Both the position numbers and the translations under genes were made by a program. Below the pieces are notes generated by a model. The model was given only the letters and a program-made list of their open reading frames with translations, had not been told where the DNA came from and did no database searches. Shown here piece by piece: positions 35,311 to 46,600 of a DNA stretch of 64,000 nt. Positions within the stretch are counted from its first letter, which is position 1. The number at the start of each line of letters is the position of its first letter. Source of the stretch: Eudorina sp. 2006-703-Eu-15 (taxonomy: Eukaryota; Chlorophyta; Chlorophyceae; Chlamydomonadales; Volvocaceae). The DNA lies in NCBI GenBank assembly GCA_003117195.1, contig BDSI01000164.1, forward strand, positions 173,628 to 237,627. The letters are read 5' to 3'.

Positions 35311-35884
35311 GCGCCAGACCGGCTGTCGGATAACAGAACCGCGGTGGCGGAAGCAATATCAAGCTGCGTAAAGACTGCTCTAAAAATCCCAGAGCTGATT
35401 GCGAAGGACCAGGGCACGGCGGTGAGAACGGCTGTCGCACTGCACCCCGACCGGATTGTATCACGGCCCCACGATCATTCTGATCTATCAATTTCTTATC
35501 TCATCGGGCTGCCACAACAAATCTATAGCTGCGACGCAGCACAGCGCTGACAGTCTCCTTCCTCGGATGCCTTGCCTCTTGACGCCTCCCTCACCACGCC
35601 CCTTCAACCCCCAACAGCTGACGGAGCTGAGTGATGGCCTCCTCTCCCGCGAGCCGCTGATCGCCTACACCTGCGACGTGGCGGAGCAGCAGCTGGGCAA
35701 GGCGGTGGACTCGTACGCCGCATCCCTGGAGTCGGCCGCGCTGCCCGTGCGCCGACTGCTGGCCAGCGCGGGCCGGCTGGAGGCGGTCCTGGCGGTGCAG
35801 GAGGCCAACGCCGCGCCGCGCCCCTCCCAGCAGCCGGGCCAGGACCCGGACCCGGACCTGGGCCCCGGTGGGGGATCGCACTGA
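35305..35884 (+). CDS. Small helical protein of unknown function
   Basis: Two exons, 35305-35421 and 35618-35884, code 127 residues. The donor is GCG|GTGAGA and the acceptor CCCCCAACAG|CTG, both phase 0. The N-terminal half is MSAPDRLSDNRTAVAEAISS then CVKTALKIPELIAKDQGTA. Exon 2 continues LTELSDGLLSREPLIAYTCD, VAEQQLGKAVDSYAASLESA and LPVRRLLASAGRLEAVLAVQ, with a disordered Pro/Asp/Gly tail. It looks like a short helical-bundle or coiled-coil subunit, for example of a tethering or microtubule-linked complex, but no family is recognised. It is divergent from the 33.6-35.0 kb gene with under 300 bp between them. Its start codon sits in a duplicated promoter segment. Confidence 0.7.
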
Positions 35885-36350
35885 AAGAGGCAGGGGCAGG
35901 GGCAGGCGCAAGACAAGGAGTAGGAAGGCGGCAGAGCGAGGGCGCCGCGGGGGAGCAGTCCGCGGCGGTCCCGACCTTCGACTGACCGGCCGGGGTCGTC
36001 TGGGTCGTCTGGGCGCATCCGTTGCCCCTGCCGGCGGCGGTTAAAGTGCCTCCCGGGTTTCGTCGGCATCCTTCGTCGGCATCCTTCCCAGTGGGCCACA
36101 GCCGGCGCCGACAGTTGACAGCCCACTTGTCAACTGTAGCAGCAGCCAGTTCCACAGCCCACAGTCCCACGGGCCTGCAGCTCCCCGTGCGGGAAGGGGA
36201 CATGCGCAGTGGGGCGGCGGCTGGGAGGCGCTGACGGGGGAGTACGGCAGCGTCCTGCACCTGTCCCACGGGCCTCACACGGCCAGTACGGCAGGTGGCA
36301 CGAAGATCACCCATTGGTGTGGAGGACAGCCGGGCCCCGCCCCGCCCCTC
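35885..36350. other. Intergenic region
   Basis: Lies between the small gene and the J-domain gene. Contains CTTCGTCGGCATC repeats near 36058 and two GTACGGCA octamers (36243 and 36288). No gene seen; the 5' UTR of the next gene may start here. Confidence 0.4.
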
Positions 36351-38848
36351 ATGGGGGACACCCCGGGGGTAGGGGTAGGGGTAGCGGCGGTGGCACCTGC
36401 TGCGGCGACGGGTACGGAGGGCGGAGGGGGAGATCTCTGGCAGAGGGTTTCGGAGCTGCTCACCGCCGGCGAATGGAGGCGGTGCAAGTCGCTGCTCGAG
36501 CGGGAGCTGCTGGCGGGTTCGCCGTCGGGCGGGGCAGCGGAGCGCGCCGCCACGTCAGGCCGTGATGTACGGGAAGTACCGCCTGTCAGCGGCCGCGATG
36601 ACGGCAGGCAGCTGGATGGTGCCGGTAGTGGCGGGGGCGGGGGCGGGGCGACAGGCGAGCGGGACCCGGTCGCCTGCGGCAGCGGCTCAGATGCTGCTGC
36701 TGCTACTGCTGTGGCGGCGGTGGCGGCGGCCTCCGGGGCACGTGAGGGAGCACGAGCCATCCCGCCCGCGGGAGCACCTCCTGGCCGGCCTCCAGGAGGT
36801 CGGCAAGATCGGAGACCGGAGGGGGCGCGGCGGGATGACCTGGTGGGTCGGGAACGGCCGGGCGGGCGGCTGGGAGATGAGCGGCTGGTCCGCTGGCACC
36901 GCTGGCACCGCTGAGGAATCCGGGTACTGGGGGGCATAGAAGATTGGTAGACAGGTAGGGTACTGGGGGGCATAGAGACAGGTAGGGTACTGGGGGGCAT
37001 AGAGACAGGTAGGGTACTGGGGGGCATAGAAGATTGGTAGACAGGTAGGGTACTGGGGGGCATAGAGACAGGTAGGGTACTGGGGGGCATAGAAGATTGG
37101 TAGACAGGTAGGGTACTGGGGTTTTCAGTGAGGAGGAGGTCGGTGCACCGGGGCGGGCCGGTGCGGGGCCGCGGTGACGGGACGGGACGTGTGACGGGAC
37201 GGGACGGGACGGGACGGGACGGGGGACGGGACGGGGGACGGGACGGGAAGGCAGAGCTCCGTTGTGACCGCCTCAACGAAGGGTGCTTCAGAATCTATAC
37301 CTACCGAACTCCGACGTCGGGCCTCACTAGCTCAACCCCGCGCTGGGGGCGACGAACGAATCAGTGATCAGGGCTGTGGGCTCATCGGGTTGGCGGTGGC
37401 GGAGCGCCGAGTGCCCGTGTCTGCTTGGCCCCGTCTCCCCCACCGGCCCCCCGGCGCCTTTCTCAATGGCTCCCTCGCGGCGGTGCAGAATCTGATGCGA
37501 GCTCTGCTAGTGGCCAAGATACACCTCTCCGTGGCGGGGCCGCGGGCGGGCGCAGGGGCAGGCGCAGGCGCAGGAGTGCCAGCCGCCACCGACGCGGAGG
37601 GGCGAAGGGGGCCCTGCAGCTGGGCGGAAAGCGGCGACCGCAGCAGCAATAGCAGTAGCAGTTGCAAGGGTACGGCGGACAGCGCAGCGGCAGTGCTCCA
37701 CTGGGCGATTGAGCGGCTGGATCGCAGCCGCGGCGGAGGCGGCGGAGGCGGTATCTTGACGGCGTCGGACGCCGCCGGCAGCGTAGCTGGTGGCGGCTTT
37801 GCCGCCGGCGGCGCCAGCACCGGGCCGCCACTCCCGTCCCTCAGCTGTACGGCAGTTGTCCGGACCTGGTACCGCCGCATCGCGGCGCTCGTACATCCGG
37901 ACAAATGCCGTACAGTCGTGCCCGAGGCCGTGGCGACGTCAGCGTTCCGGTTGCTGCAGGAAGGCTGCGACGCCTTGTTGGGACAGCTGCTGCTGCGGGC
38001 GGCTTCGGGGCCGGGGCCGCCCCGGGGCGGCGGTGGCGGTGGCGGTGGTGGTGGGACACGGAAGCGCGGCCGGTCCCACCCCGAGGATTACGGAGGCGGC
38101 ACGCAGAGTTGGGACCACAGCTGGGCCGATGAGGCGGATCAGGGCGGCAGCGAAGCAGACGGGGGCGATGACGACGCGTGGTGGGCTGAGTGGCGGGATG
38201 TCCGCCCTCCCCGTCGCCGTACGGAGGACGTGGAGGCGGCGGTGGCGCGCGAGAACCCGCCGGCTCGTGCCCCAGCAGCTGTCCCTCGGAGGCGGACGAG
38301 GAGCCGCACCTGTGGGAGCTGGGCTTGGACGTGAGTGCGACCCATCGACCGACCGACCCATCGACCGACCGACCGACCGACCCGCGGGTCAATGTCGCAA
38401 CGCAGTCGGTTGTGCTGCGTGGAGGATGCCCGAGCCAGGGCCCTCATCTCGCAACGCCGTACATGCCACTCACCCATCCGACCCGAATCTTTGCACTGCA
38501 CTGCACCCCAACTGTCTACCAACCGCCTCTCGTCCAACTCGCTGTGCCCTCTCCGCTGTGTACCTTCCGCCCCCCCAGGAGCTGAGGCGGGAGGTGGCCC
38601 TCCGCCAGGCCCACGTGCTGCGGCCGCCCCGGGCAGCCCGGCCGCCGCCGACCCCATCCACCTCCGCCAGCGCCGCCTGCGAGTGGCCAGGAGCGTGCTG
38701 GCGGAGCGGACCACGGGGTCGGGCGGAGCAGCGACCCCCTTCAGAGGCTTCGGACTGGCCCCGGCAGTGGGGGCGGCAGTGGGGGCGGGGCGGCGCTGCC
38801 GCCGGCGGATGCGTTGGCGACTGGGAGGGCGGTTTCGTGCGGGAGTGA
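36351..38848 (+). CDS. J-domain (DnaJ-like) protein, exon structure uncertain
   Basis: A frame open from 37264 to 38334 carries the core: AFLNGSLAAVQNLMRALLVA, VLHWAIERLDRS, then AVVRTWYRRIAALVHPDKC and FRLLQEGCDALLGQLL. The HPD tripeptide (about 37,894-37,902) preceded by WYRRIAALV is the J-domain signature that stimulates Hsp70 ATPase. Helix I is not obvious, and Gly/Ala runs interrupt the domain. ATG 36351 opens MGDTPGVGVG and LWQRVSELLTAGEWRRCKSL, which may be the first exon. A small intron at about 38180-38277 would bring the frame to EADEEPHLWELGLD before a strong donor at 38333 (GAC|GTGAGT). The last exon starts after CCCCCAG (ELRREVALRQAHVLRPP) and ends at 38848. The start, the 36.5-37.4 kb region and the exact stop are inferred. 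Confidence 0.6.
36929..37125 (+). repeat. Tandem minisatellite built from the dispersed ATTGGTAGAC motif
   Basis: Two unit types alternate. The long one is GGGGGGCATAGAAGATTGGT plus AGACAGGTAGGGTACT. The short one, GGGGGGCATAGAGACAGGTA plus GGGTACT, lacks the AGATTGGT part. The order is long, short, short, long, short, long. It lies in a probable intron of the J-domain gene. Confidence 0.9.
37190..37250 (+). repeat. (GGGAC)n minisatellite
   Basis: GACGG/GGGAC units in tandem just before the open frame that carries the J-domain. Confidence 0.9.
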
Positions 38849-39102
38849 CCGGGCGGGGTGGGCCATCGGATCACCGTCACAGGTCGGGACCCCTAGGTGG
38901 AGACGAGCACGGGTTTTGCCCGAGTCGGAGCTCGGAGGTGCCTTTGCCTGCCACGTGATCACACCGTACTGGATGGACGCGCTGTGGACTCGTGTTGAAC
39001 AATAGACGGAAACCATGTTGAATGAAGGGATGAATGAATGGATTAATGAACGGTTCAGCGGACCCCGAAAAGGGATCGACGGTGTATGCCAGCGTTTATC
39101 GT

Positions 39103-39107
39103 TGTAA
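39103..39107 (+). terminator. Candidate poly(A) signal TGTAA of the J-domain gene
   Basis: TGTAA is the usual volvocine poly(A) signal. This copy lies ~250 bp past the proposed stop at 38848. Confidence 0.5.
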
Positions 39108-40622
39108 CGGAAGGAAGGGCCACGGAGGTGCAGAGACTGTTGGCGTTCCGTTGGCAACATGCTAGTTGGGATAGGAGGGTAGACATCCGCATCCATCCCC
39201 ACTTTCCGGTCTGTTCCGGTAACCTCTTCCTTTGGGCGGCGTGAGATGCAACGCACGACACGACCAAATTGTCCCAAAGCGCGCTCCCTGAACGTGGATG
39301 TGCGAGTAATGGTACTAGTTGTGCTAGTTGTTTCCCGAACCAGGCGGCGCTGGTGCCGTCGACAACGATCGAACCTCAAGAAAGCGTCAGGAAAGCTTTA
39401 CATTACAATCATGCTGCACGTATCGATAGCGTAGAAAATTTGATGTTCGTGATCAATTACCGGTTGCTCTGCTGTGCGGCCGCAGGCATCGGTTGCGGTC
39501 ACAGAGTTCGGCTATGTATGAGAAACGGGGCTACAGTTACAAACAACATCGTATGCGTCCCGTGCACATATAAAACTTTGACCTTGCACCTATACACCTT
39601 AGGAGCGGACGGCTGGGTGACATAGGGCCCAACATTGTTGTACACGAAGCACAGGTTTTTCCACCTTCAAATTGCAGCTCGCATTGTCTTTCGAGTATAG
39701 ACGTAACGAGTTACTTGAACATCGGACCTGCAATTTGATCGGCTCGCCTGGTGCCTTTAGTTGTCCTAAAACCAAGCGCATTGCAACGGCCCCAGTCTGT
39801 GGAAGGCACCTCGGTCGCAGTAGGACTGCTTCTAGTAATTCTGAAGCACGTTCAGCTGCCGATATTGCGCCTTTTGTGTGCGACGTGGGCTTGACTTGCG
39901 TCGCGGGTTGTGACCTTAACCACTGCTAATGCCCTCACCGAGAGTCGATTTGTTGTTGCTCAAGCAATGTTTTCGGCTTAAGGTTTTCAACTCAATGGGT
40001 GAGTTCCGGCTGCTGGCGACAGGGATGGCGCTTGCGACACCGCAACGTGAGAGGAAGGTCATGGATTGCAGGCACTCTTACCAGGTATACAAGCGAAGCT
40101 TATAAAATGCGTCTATCAATACTAAATCGACAACGCAACGGTGCTTTACATGCCGGTACGTTTGTGACAGTTTGTGAACTTTGACATGTATGGGTAATAG
40201 TGAATCGCTTGTAGAATAGTGCCCTTGAGATAAGATTGCCTATGATTGACGAGCGGGGCATGGTTCTTTCTTACGAGCGTAACAACGGCAACCGTCCTCG
40301 CGGCAACATTCACTACTGTTAAACTGTCCTACAATTTTCTGCAGCTTTGCAATGTGTCAATTTGTCAGAAACAATTCCCAGACTTATGTCCAAGGAACTG
40401 CAGACTTGGTGAGCACACGCGGAACGATGTCGACGTCCGCACATCTTGGAATTGTAGTATATCACAGAATACATGACGAGATGAAGATCGCACGTGTATT
40501 GTATCTTTGCATCTCGCCTGCCGTAAAGCCTCTGTCCCAACTCCCTTTTTACACAGCAGCAAGCAGAGCAACGCCGGTATGACGCAAGGGCAATCCCCCT
40601 GAATCCCCAAGATCCTAAGCTC
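39108..40622. other. AT-richer region upstream of the satellite array
   Basis: Base use is unlike the flanks. Open frames are short on both strands with nothing recognisable. TATA-like sequences on the plus strand (CATATAAAAC at about 39567; CTTATAAAATG at about 40094) could serve transcription into the array, but their spacing to the ATG at 40623 is long. Confidence 0.4.
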
Positions 40623-43600
40623 ATGTCGCCTTCGCGTGTGCCTTCGCCGAAACGGGATCCCGTATCCGGAAGGCTGGGCTCGGTTTCATGTGGAGCTCAT
40701 CGGAAGGGGAGGTCCGCCAGGGGTGTGGGTAAGTCTCGACTCGATGGCACGTCCGTACTCACTTGTGTGCGCAGCTCCCTTTAGGGCATGAGCTGACGCA
40801 TCGCGTCTTTGCTTGCAGGCGGGCTCATCGGAAGGGGAGGTCCGCCAGCGGTGTGGGTAAGTCTCAACTCGATGGCATGTCCGTACCCACGTGTGTGCGC
40901 AGCTCCCTTTAGGGCATGAGCTGACGCATCGCGTCTTTGCTTGCAGGCGGGTCATCGGAAGGGGAGTTCCGCCAGCGGTGTGGGTAAGTCTCCACTCGAT
41001 GGCAAGTCCGTACCGCGTGTCTGCGCAGCTCCGTTCAGGGTATGAGCTGACGCATCGCGTCTTTGCTTGCAGGCGGGCTCATCGGAAGTGGAGGTCCGCC
41101 AGCGGTGTGGGTAAGTCTCGACTCGATGGCATGTCCGTACCCACGTGTGTGCGCAGCTCCCTTTAGGGCATGAGCTGACGCATCGCGTCTTTGCTTGCAG
41201 GCGGGCTCATCGGAAGGGGAGGTCCGCCAGCGGTGTGGGTAAGTCTCGACTCGATGGCACGTCCGTACCCACTTGTGTGCGCAGCTTCCTTCAGGGTATG
41301 AGCTGACTCATCGCGTCTTTGCTTGCAGGCGGGCTCATCGAAGTGGAGGTCCGCCAGCGGTGTGGGTAAGTCTCCGACTCGATGGCTAGTCCGAACCCCC
41401 GTGTGTGCGCAGCTCCCTTTAGGGCATGAGCTGACTCATCGCGTCTTTGCTTGCAGGCGGGCTCATCGGAAGGGGAGGTCCGCCAGCGGTGTGGGTAAGT
41501 CTCCGACTCGATGGCATGTCCGTAACCACGTGTGTGCGCAGCTCCCTTTAGGGCATGAGCTGACGCATCGCGTCGTTGCTTGCAGGCGGGCTCATCGGAA
41601 GGGGAGGTCCGCCAGCGGTGTGGGTACGTCTCAACTCGATGGCACGTCCGTACCCGCGTGTGTGCGCAGCTCCGTCAGGGTATGAGCTGACTCATCGCGT
41701 CTTTGCTTGCAGGCGGGCTCATCGGAAGGGGAGGTCCGCCAGCGGTGTGGGTAAGTCTCCGACTCGATGGCTAGTCCGTACCCACGTGTGTGCGCAGCTC
41801 CCTTTAGGGCATGAGCTGACTCATCGCGTCTTTGCTTGCAGGCGGGCTCATCGGAAGGGGAGGTCCGCCAGCGGTGTGGGTAAGTCTCCGACTCGATGGC
41901 ATGTCCGTAACCACGTGTGTGCGCAGCTCCCTTTAGGGCATGAGCTGACGCATCGCGTCGTTGCTTGCAGGCGGGCTCATCGGAAGGGGAGGTCCGCCAG
42001 CGGTGTGGGTACGTCTCAACTCGATGGCACGTCCGTACCCGCGTGTGTGCGCAGCTCCGTCAGGGTATGAGCTGACTCATCGCGTCTTTGCTTGCAGGCG
42101 GGCTCATCGGAAGGGGAGGTCCGCCAGCGGTGTGGGTAAGTCTCCGACTCGATGGCTAGTCCGAACCCCCGTGTGTGCGCAGCTCCCTTTAGGGCATGAG
42201 CTGACTCATCGCGTCTTTGCTTGCAGGCGGGCTCATCGGAAGGGGAGGTCCGCCAGCGGTGTGGGTACGTCTCAACTCGATGGCACGTCCGTACCCGCGT
42301 GTGTGCGCAGCTCCGTCAGGGTATGAGCTGACTCATCGCGTCTTTGCTTGCAGGCGGCTCATCGGAAGGGGAGGTCCGCCAGCGGTGTGGGTAAGTCTCC
42401 GACTCGATGGCTAGTCCGTACCCACGTGTGTGCGCAGCTCCCTTTAGGGCATGAGCTGACTCATCGCGTCTTTGCTTGCAGGCGGGCTCATCGGAAGGGG
42501 AGGTCCGCCAGCGGTGTGGGTAAGTCTCCGACTCGATGGCTAGTCCGTACCCACGTGTGTGCGCAGCTCCGTTCAGGGTATGAGCTGACTCATCGCGTCT
42601 TTGCTTGCAGGCGGGCTCATCGGAAGGGGAGGTCCGCCAGCGGTGTGGGGTAAGTCTCAACTCGATGGCACGTCCGTACCCGCGTGTGTGCGCAGCTTCC
42701 TTCAGGGTATGAGCTGACTCATCGCGTCTTTGCTTGCAGGCGGGCTCATCGGAAGGGGAGGTCCGCCAGCGGTGTGGGTAAGTCTCCGACTCGATGGCAA
42801 GTCCGTACCGCGTGTGTGCGCAGCTCCCTTTAGGGCATGAGCTGACGCATCGCGTCTTTGCTTGCAGGCGGGCTCATCGGAAAGGGAGGTCCGCCAGCGG
42901 TGTGGGTAAGTCTCAACTCGATGGCATGTCCGTACCCACGTGTGTGCGCAGCTCCCTTTAGGGCATGAGCTGACGCATCGCGTCTTTGCTTGCAGGCGGG
43001 CTCATCGGAAGGGAGGTCCGCCAGCGGTGTGGGTACGTCTCAACTCGATGGCACGTCCGTACCCGCGTGTGTGCGCAGCTCCGTCAGGGTATGAGCTGAC
43101 TCATCGCGTCTTTGCTTGCAGGCGGGCTCATCGGAAGGGGAGGTCCGCCAGCGGTGTGGGTAAGTCTCCGACTCGATGGCTAGTCCGAACCCCCGTGTGT
43201 GCGCAGCTCCTTTAGGGCATGAGCTGACTCATCGCGTCTTTGCTTGCAGGCGGGCTCATCGGAAGGGGAGGTCCGCCAGCGGTGTGGGTAAGTCTCCGAC
43301 TCGATGGCATGTCCGTAACCACGTGTGTGCGCAGCTCCCTTTAGGGCATGAGCTGACGCATCGCGTCGTTGCTTGCAGGCGGGCTCATCGGAAGGGGAGG
43401 TCCGCCAGCGGTGTGGGTACGTCTCAACTCGATGGCACGTCCGTACCCGCGTGTGTGCGCAGCTCCGTCAGGGTATGAGCTGACTCATCGCGTCTTTGCT
43501 TGCAGGCGGGCTCATCGGAAGGGGAGGTCCGCCAGCGGTGTGGGTAAGTCTCCGACTCGATGGCTAGTCCGTACCCACGTGTGTGCGCAGCTCCCTTTAG

Positions 43601-46600
43601 GGCATGAGCTGACTCATCGCGTCTTTGCTTGCAGGCGGGCTCATCGAAGGGGAGGTCCGCCAGCGGTGTGGGTAAGTCTCCGACTCGATGGCTAGTCCGT
43701 ACCCACGTGTGTGCGCAGCTCCGTTCAGGGTATGAGCTGACTCATCGCGTCTTTGCTTGCAGGCGGGCTCATCGGAAGGGGAGGTCCGCCAGCGGTGTGG
43801 GTAAGTCTCAACTCGATGGCACGTCCGTACCCGCGTGTGTGCGCAGCTTCCTTCAGGGTATGAGCTGACTCATCGCGTCTTTGCTTGCAGGCGGGCTCAT
43901 CGGAAGGGGAGGTCCGCCAGCGGTGTGGGTAAGTCTCCGACTCGATGGCAAGTCCGTACCCGCGTGTGTGCGCAGCTCCCTTTAGGGCATGAGCTGACGC
44001 ATCGCGTCTTTGCTTGCAGGCGGGCTCATCGGAAAGGGAGGTCCGCCAGCGGTGTGGGTAAGTCTCAACTCGATGGCATGTCCGTACCCACGTGTGTGCG
44101 CAGCTCCCTTTAGGGCATGAGCTGACGCATCGCGTCTTTGCTTGCAGGCGGGCTCATCGGAAGGGGAGGTCCGCCAGCGGTGTGGGTACGTCTCAACTCG
44201 ATGGCACGTCCGTACCGCGTGTGTGCGCAGCTCCGTTCAGGGTATGAGCTGACGCATCGCGTCTTTGCTTGCAGGCGGGCTCATCGGAAGGGGAGGTCAG
44301 CCAGGGGTGTGGGTAAGTCTCCGACTCGATGGCATGTCCGTACCCACGTGTGTGCGCAGCTCCCTTTAGGGCATGAGCTGACGCATCGCGTCGTTGCTTG
44401 CAGGCGGGCTCATCGGAAGGGGAGGTCCGCCAGCGGTGTGGGTACGTCTCAACTCGATGGCACGTCCGTACCCGCGTGTGTGCGCAGCTCCGTCAGGGTA
44501 TGAGCTGACTCATCGCGTCTTTGCTTGCAGGCGGGCTCATCGGAAGGGGAGGTCCGCCAGCGGTGTGGGTAAGTCTCCGACTCGATGGCTAGTCCGTACC
44601 CACGTGTGTGCGCAGCTCCCTTTAGGGCATGAGCTGACTCATCGCGTCTTTGCTTGCAGGCGGGCTCATCGGAAGGGAGGTCCGCCAGCGGTGTGGGTAA
44701 GTCTCCGACACGATGGCTAGTCCGTACCACGTGTGTGCGCAGCTCCGTTCAGGGTATGAGCTGACTCATCGCGTCTTTGCTTGCAGGCGGGCTCATCGGA
44801 AGGGAGGTCCGCCAGCGGTGTGGGTAAGTCTCAACTCGATGGCACGTCCGTACCCGCGTGTGTGCGCAGCTCCGTTCAGGGTATGAGCTGACTCATCGCG
44901 TCTTTGCTTGCAGGCGGGCTCATCGGAAGGGAGGTCCGCCAGCGGTGTGGGTAAGTCTCCGACTCGATGGCAAGTCCGTACCCGCGTGTGTGCGCAGCTC
45001 CCTTTAGGGCATGAGCTGACGCATCGCGTCTTTGCTTGCAGGCGGGCTCATCGGAAAGGGAGGTCCGCCAGCGGTGTGGGTAAGTCTCAACTCGATGGCA
45101 TGTCCGTACCCACGTGTGTGCGCAGCTCCCTTTAGGGCATGAGCTGACGCATCGCGTCTTTGCTTGCAGGCGGGCTCATCGGAAGGGGAGGTCGCCAGCG
45201 GTGTGGGTACGTCTCAACTCGATGGCACGTCCGTACCCGCGTGTGTGCGCAGCTCCGTTCAGGGTATGAGCTGACGCATCGCGTCTTTGCTTGCAGGCGG
45301 GCTCATCGGAAGAGGAGGTCCGCCAGCGGTGTGGGTAAGTCTCCGACTCGATGGCATGTCCGTACCCACGTGTGTGCGCAGCTCCCTTTAGGGCATGAGC
45401 TGACGCATCGCGTCTTTGCTTGCAGGCGGGCTCATCGGAAGGGGAGGTCCGCCAGCGGTGTGGGTAAGTCTCGACTCGATGGCACGTCCGTACCCGCGTG
45501 TGTGCGCAGCTCCCTTCAGGGTATGAGCTGACTCATCGCGTCTTTGCTTGCAGGCGGGCTCATCGGAAGGGGAGGTCAGCCAGGGGTGTGGGTAAGTCTC
45601 GACTCGATGGCAAGTCCGTACCCGCGTGTGTGCGCAGCTCCGTTCAGGGTATGAGCTGACGCATCGCGTCTTTGCTTGCAGGCGGGCTCATCGGAAGAGG
45701 AGGTCCGCCAGCGGTGTGGGTAAGTCTCCACTCGATGGCATGTCCGTACCCGCGTGTGTGCGCAGCTCCCTTCAGGGTATGAGCTGACTCATCGCGTCTT
45801 TGCTTGCAGGCGGGCTCATCGGAAGGGAGGTCGCCAGCGGTGTGGGTACGTCTCAACTCGATGGCACGTCCGTACCGCGTGTGTGCGCAGCTCCCTTCAG
45901 GGTATGAGCTGACTCATCGCGTCTTTGCTTGCAGGCGGGCTCATCGGAAGGGGAGGTCGCCAGCGGTGTGGGTAAGTCTCGACTCGATGGCACGTCCGTA
46001 CCCGCGTGTCTGCGCAGCTCCTTCAGGGTATGAGCTGACTCATCGCGTCTTTGCTTGCAGGCGGGCTCATCGGAAGGGGAGGTCAGCAGGGGTGTGGGTA
46101 AGTCTCGACTCGATGGCACGTCCGTACCCGCGTGTGTGCGCAGCTCCGTTCAGGGTATGAGCTGACTCATCGCGTCTTTGCTTGCAGGCGGCTCATCGGA
46201 AGGGGAGGTCAGCCAGGAGTGTGGGTAAGTCTCGACTCGATGGCAAGTCCGTACCCGCGTGTGTGCGCAGCTCCGTTCAGGGTATGAGCTGACGCATCGC
46301 GTCTTTGCTTGCAGGCGGGCTCATCGGAAGAGGAGGTCCGCCAGCGGTGTGGGTAAGTCTCCACTCGATGGCATGTCCGTACCCGCGTGTGTGCGCAGCT
46401 CCCTTCAGGGTATGAGCTGACTCATCGCGTCTTTGCTTGCAGGCGGGCTCATCGGAAGGGGAGGTCCGCCAGCGGTGTGGGTACGTCTCAACTCGATGGC
46501 ACGTCCGTACCGCGTGTGTGCGCAGCTCCCTTCAGGGTATGAGCTGACTCATCGCGTCTTTGCTTGCAGGCGGGCTCATCGGAAGGGGAGGTCAGCCAGG

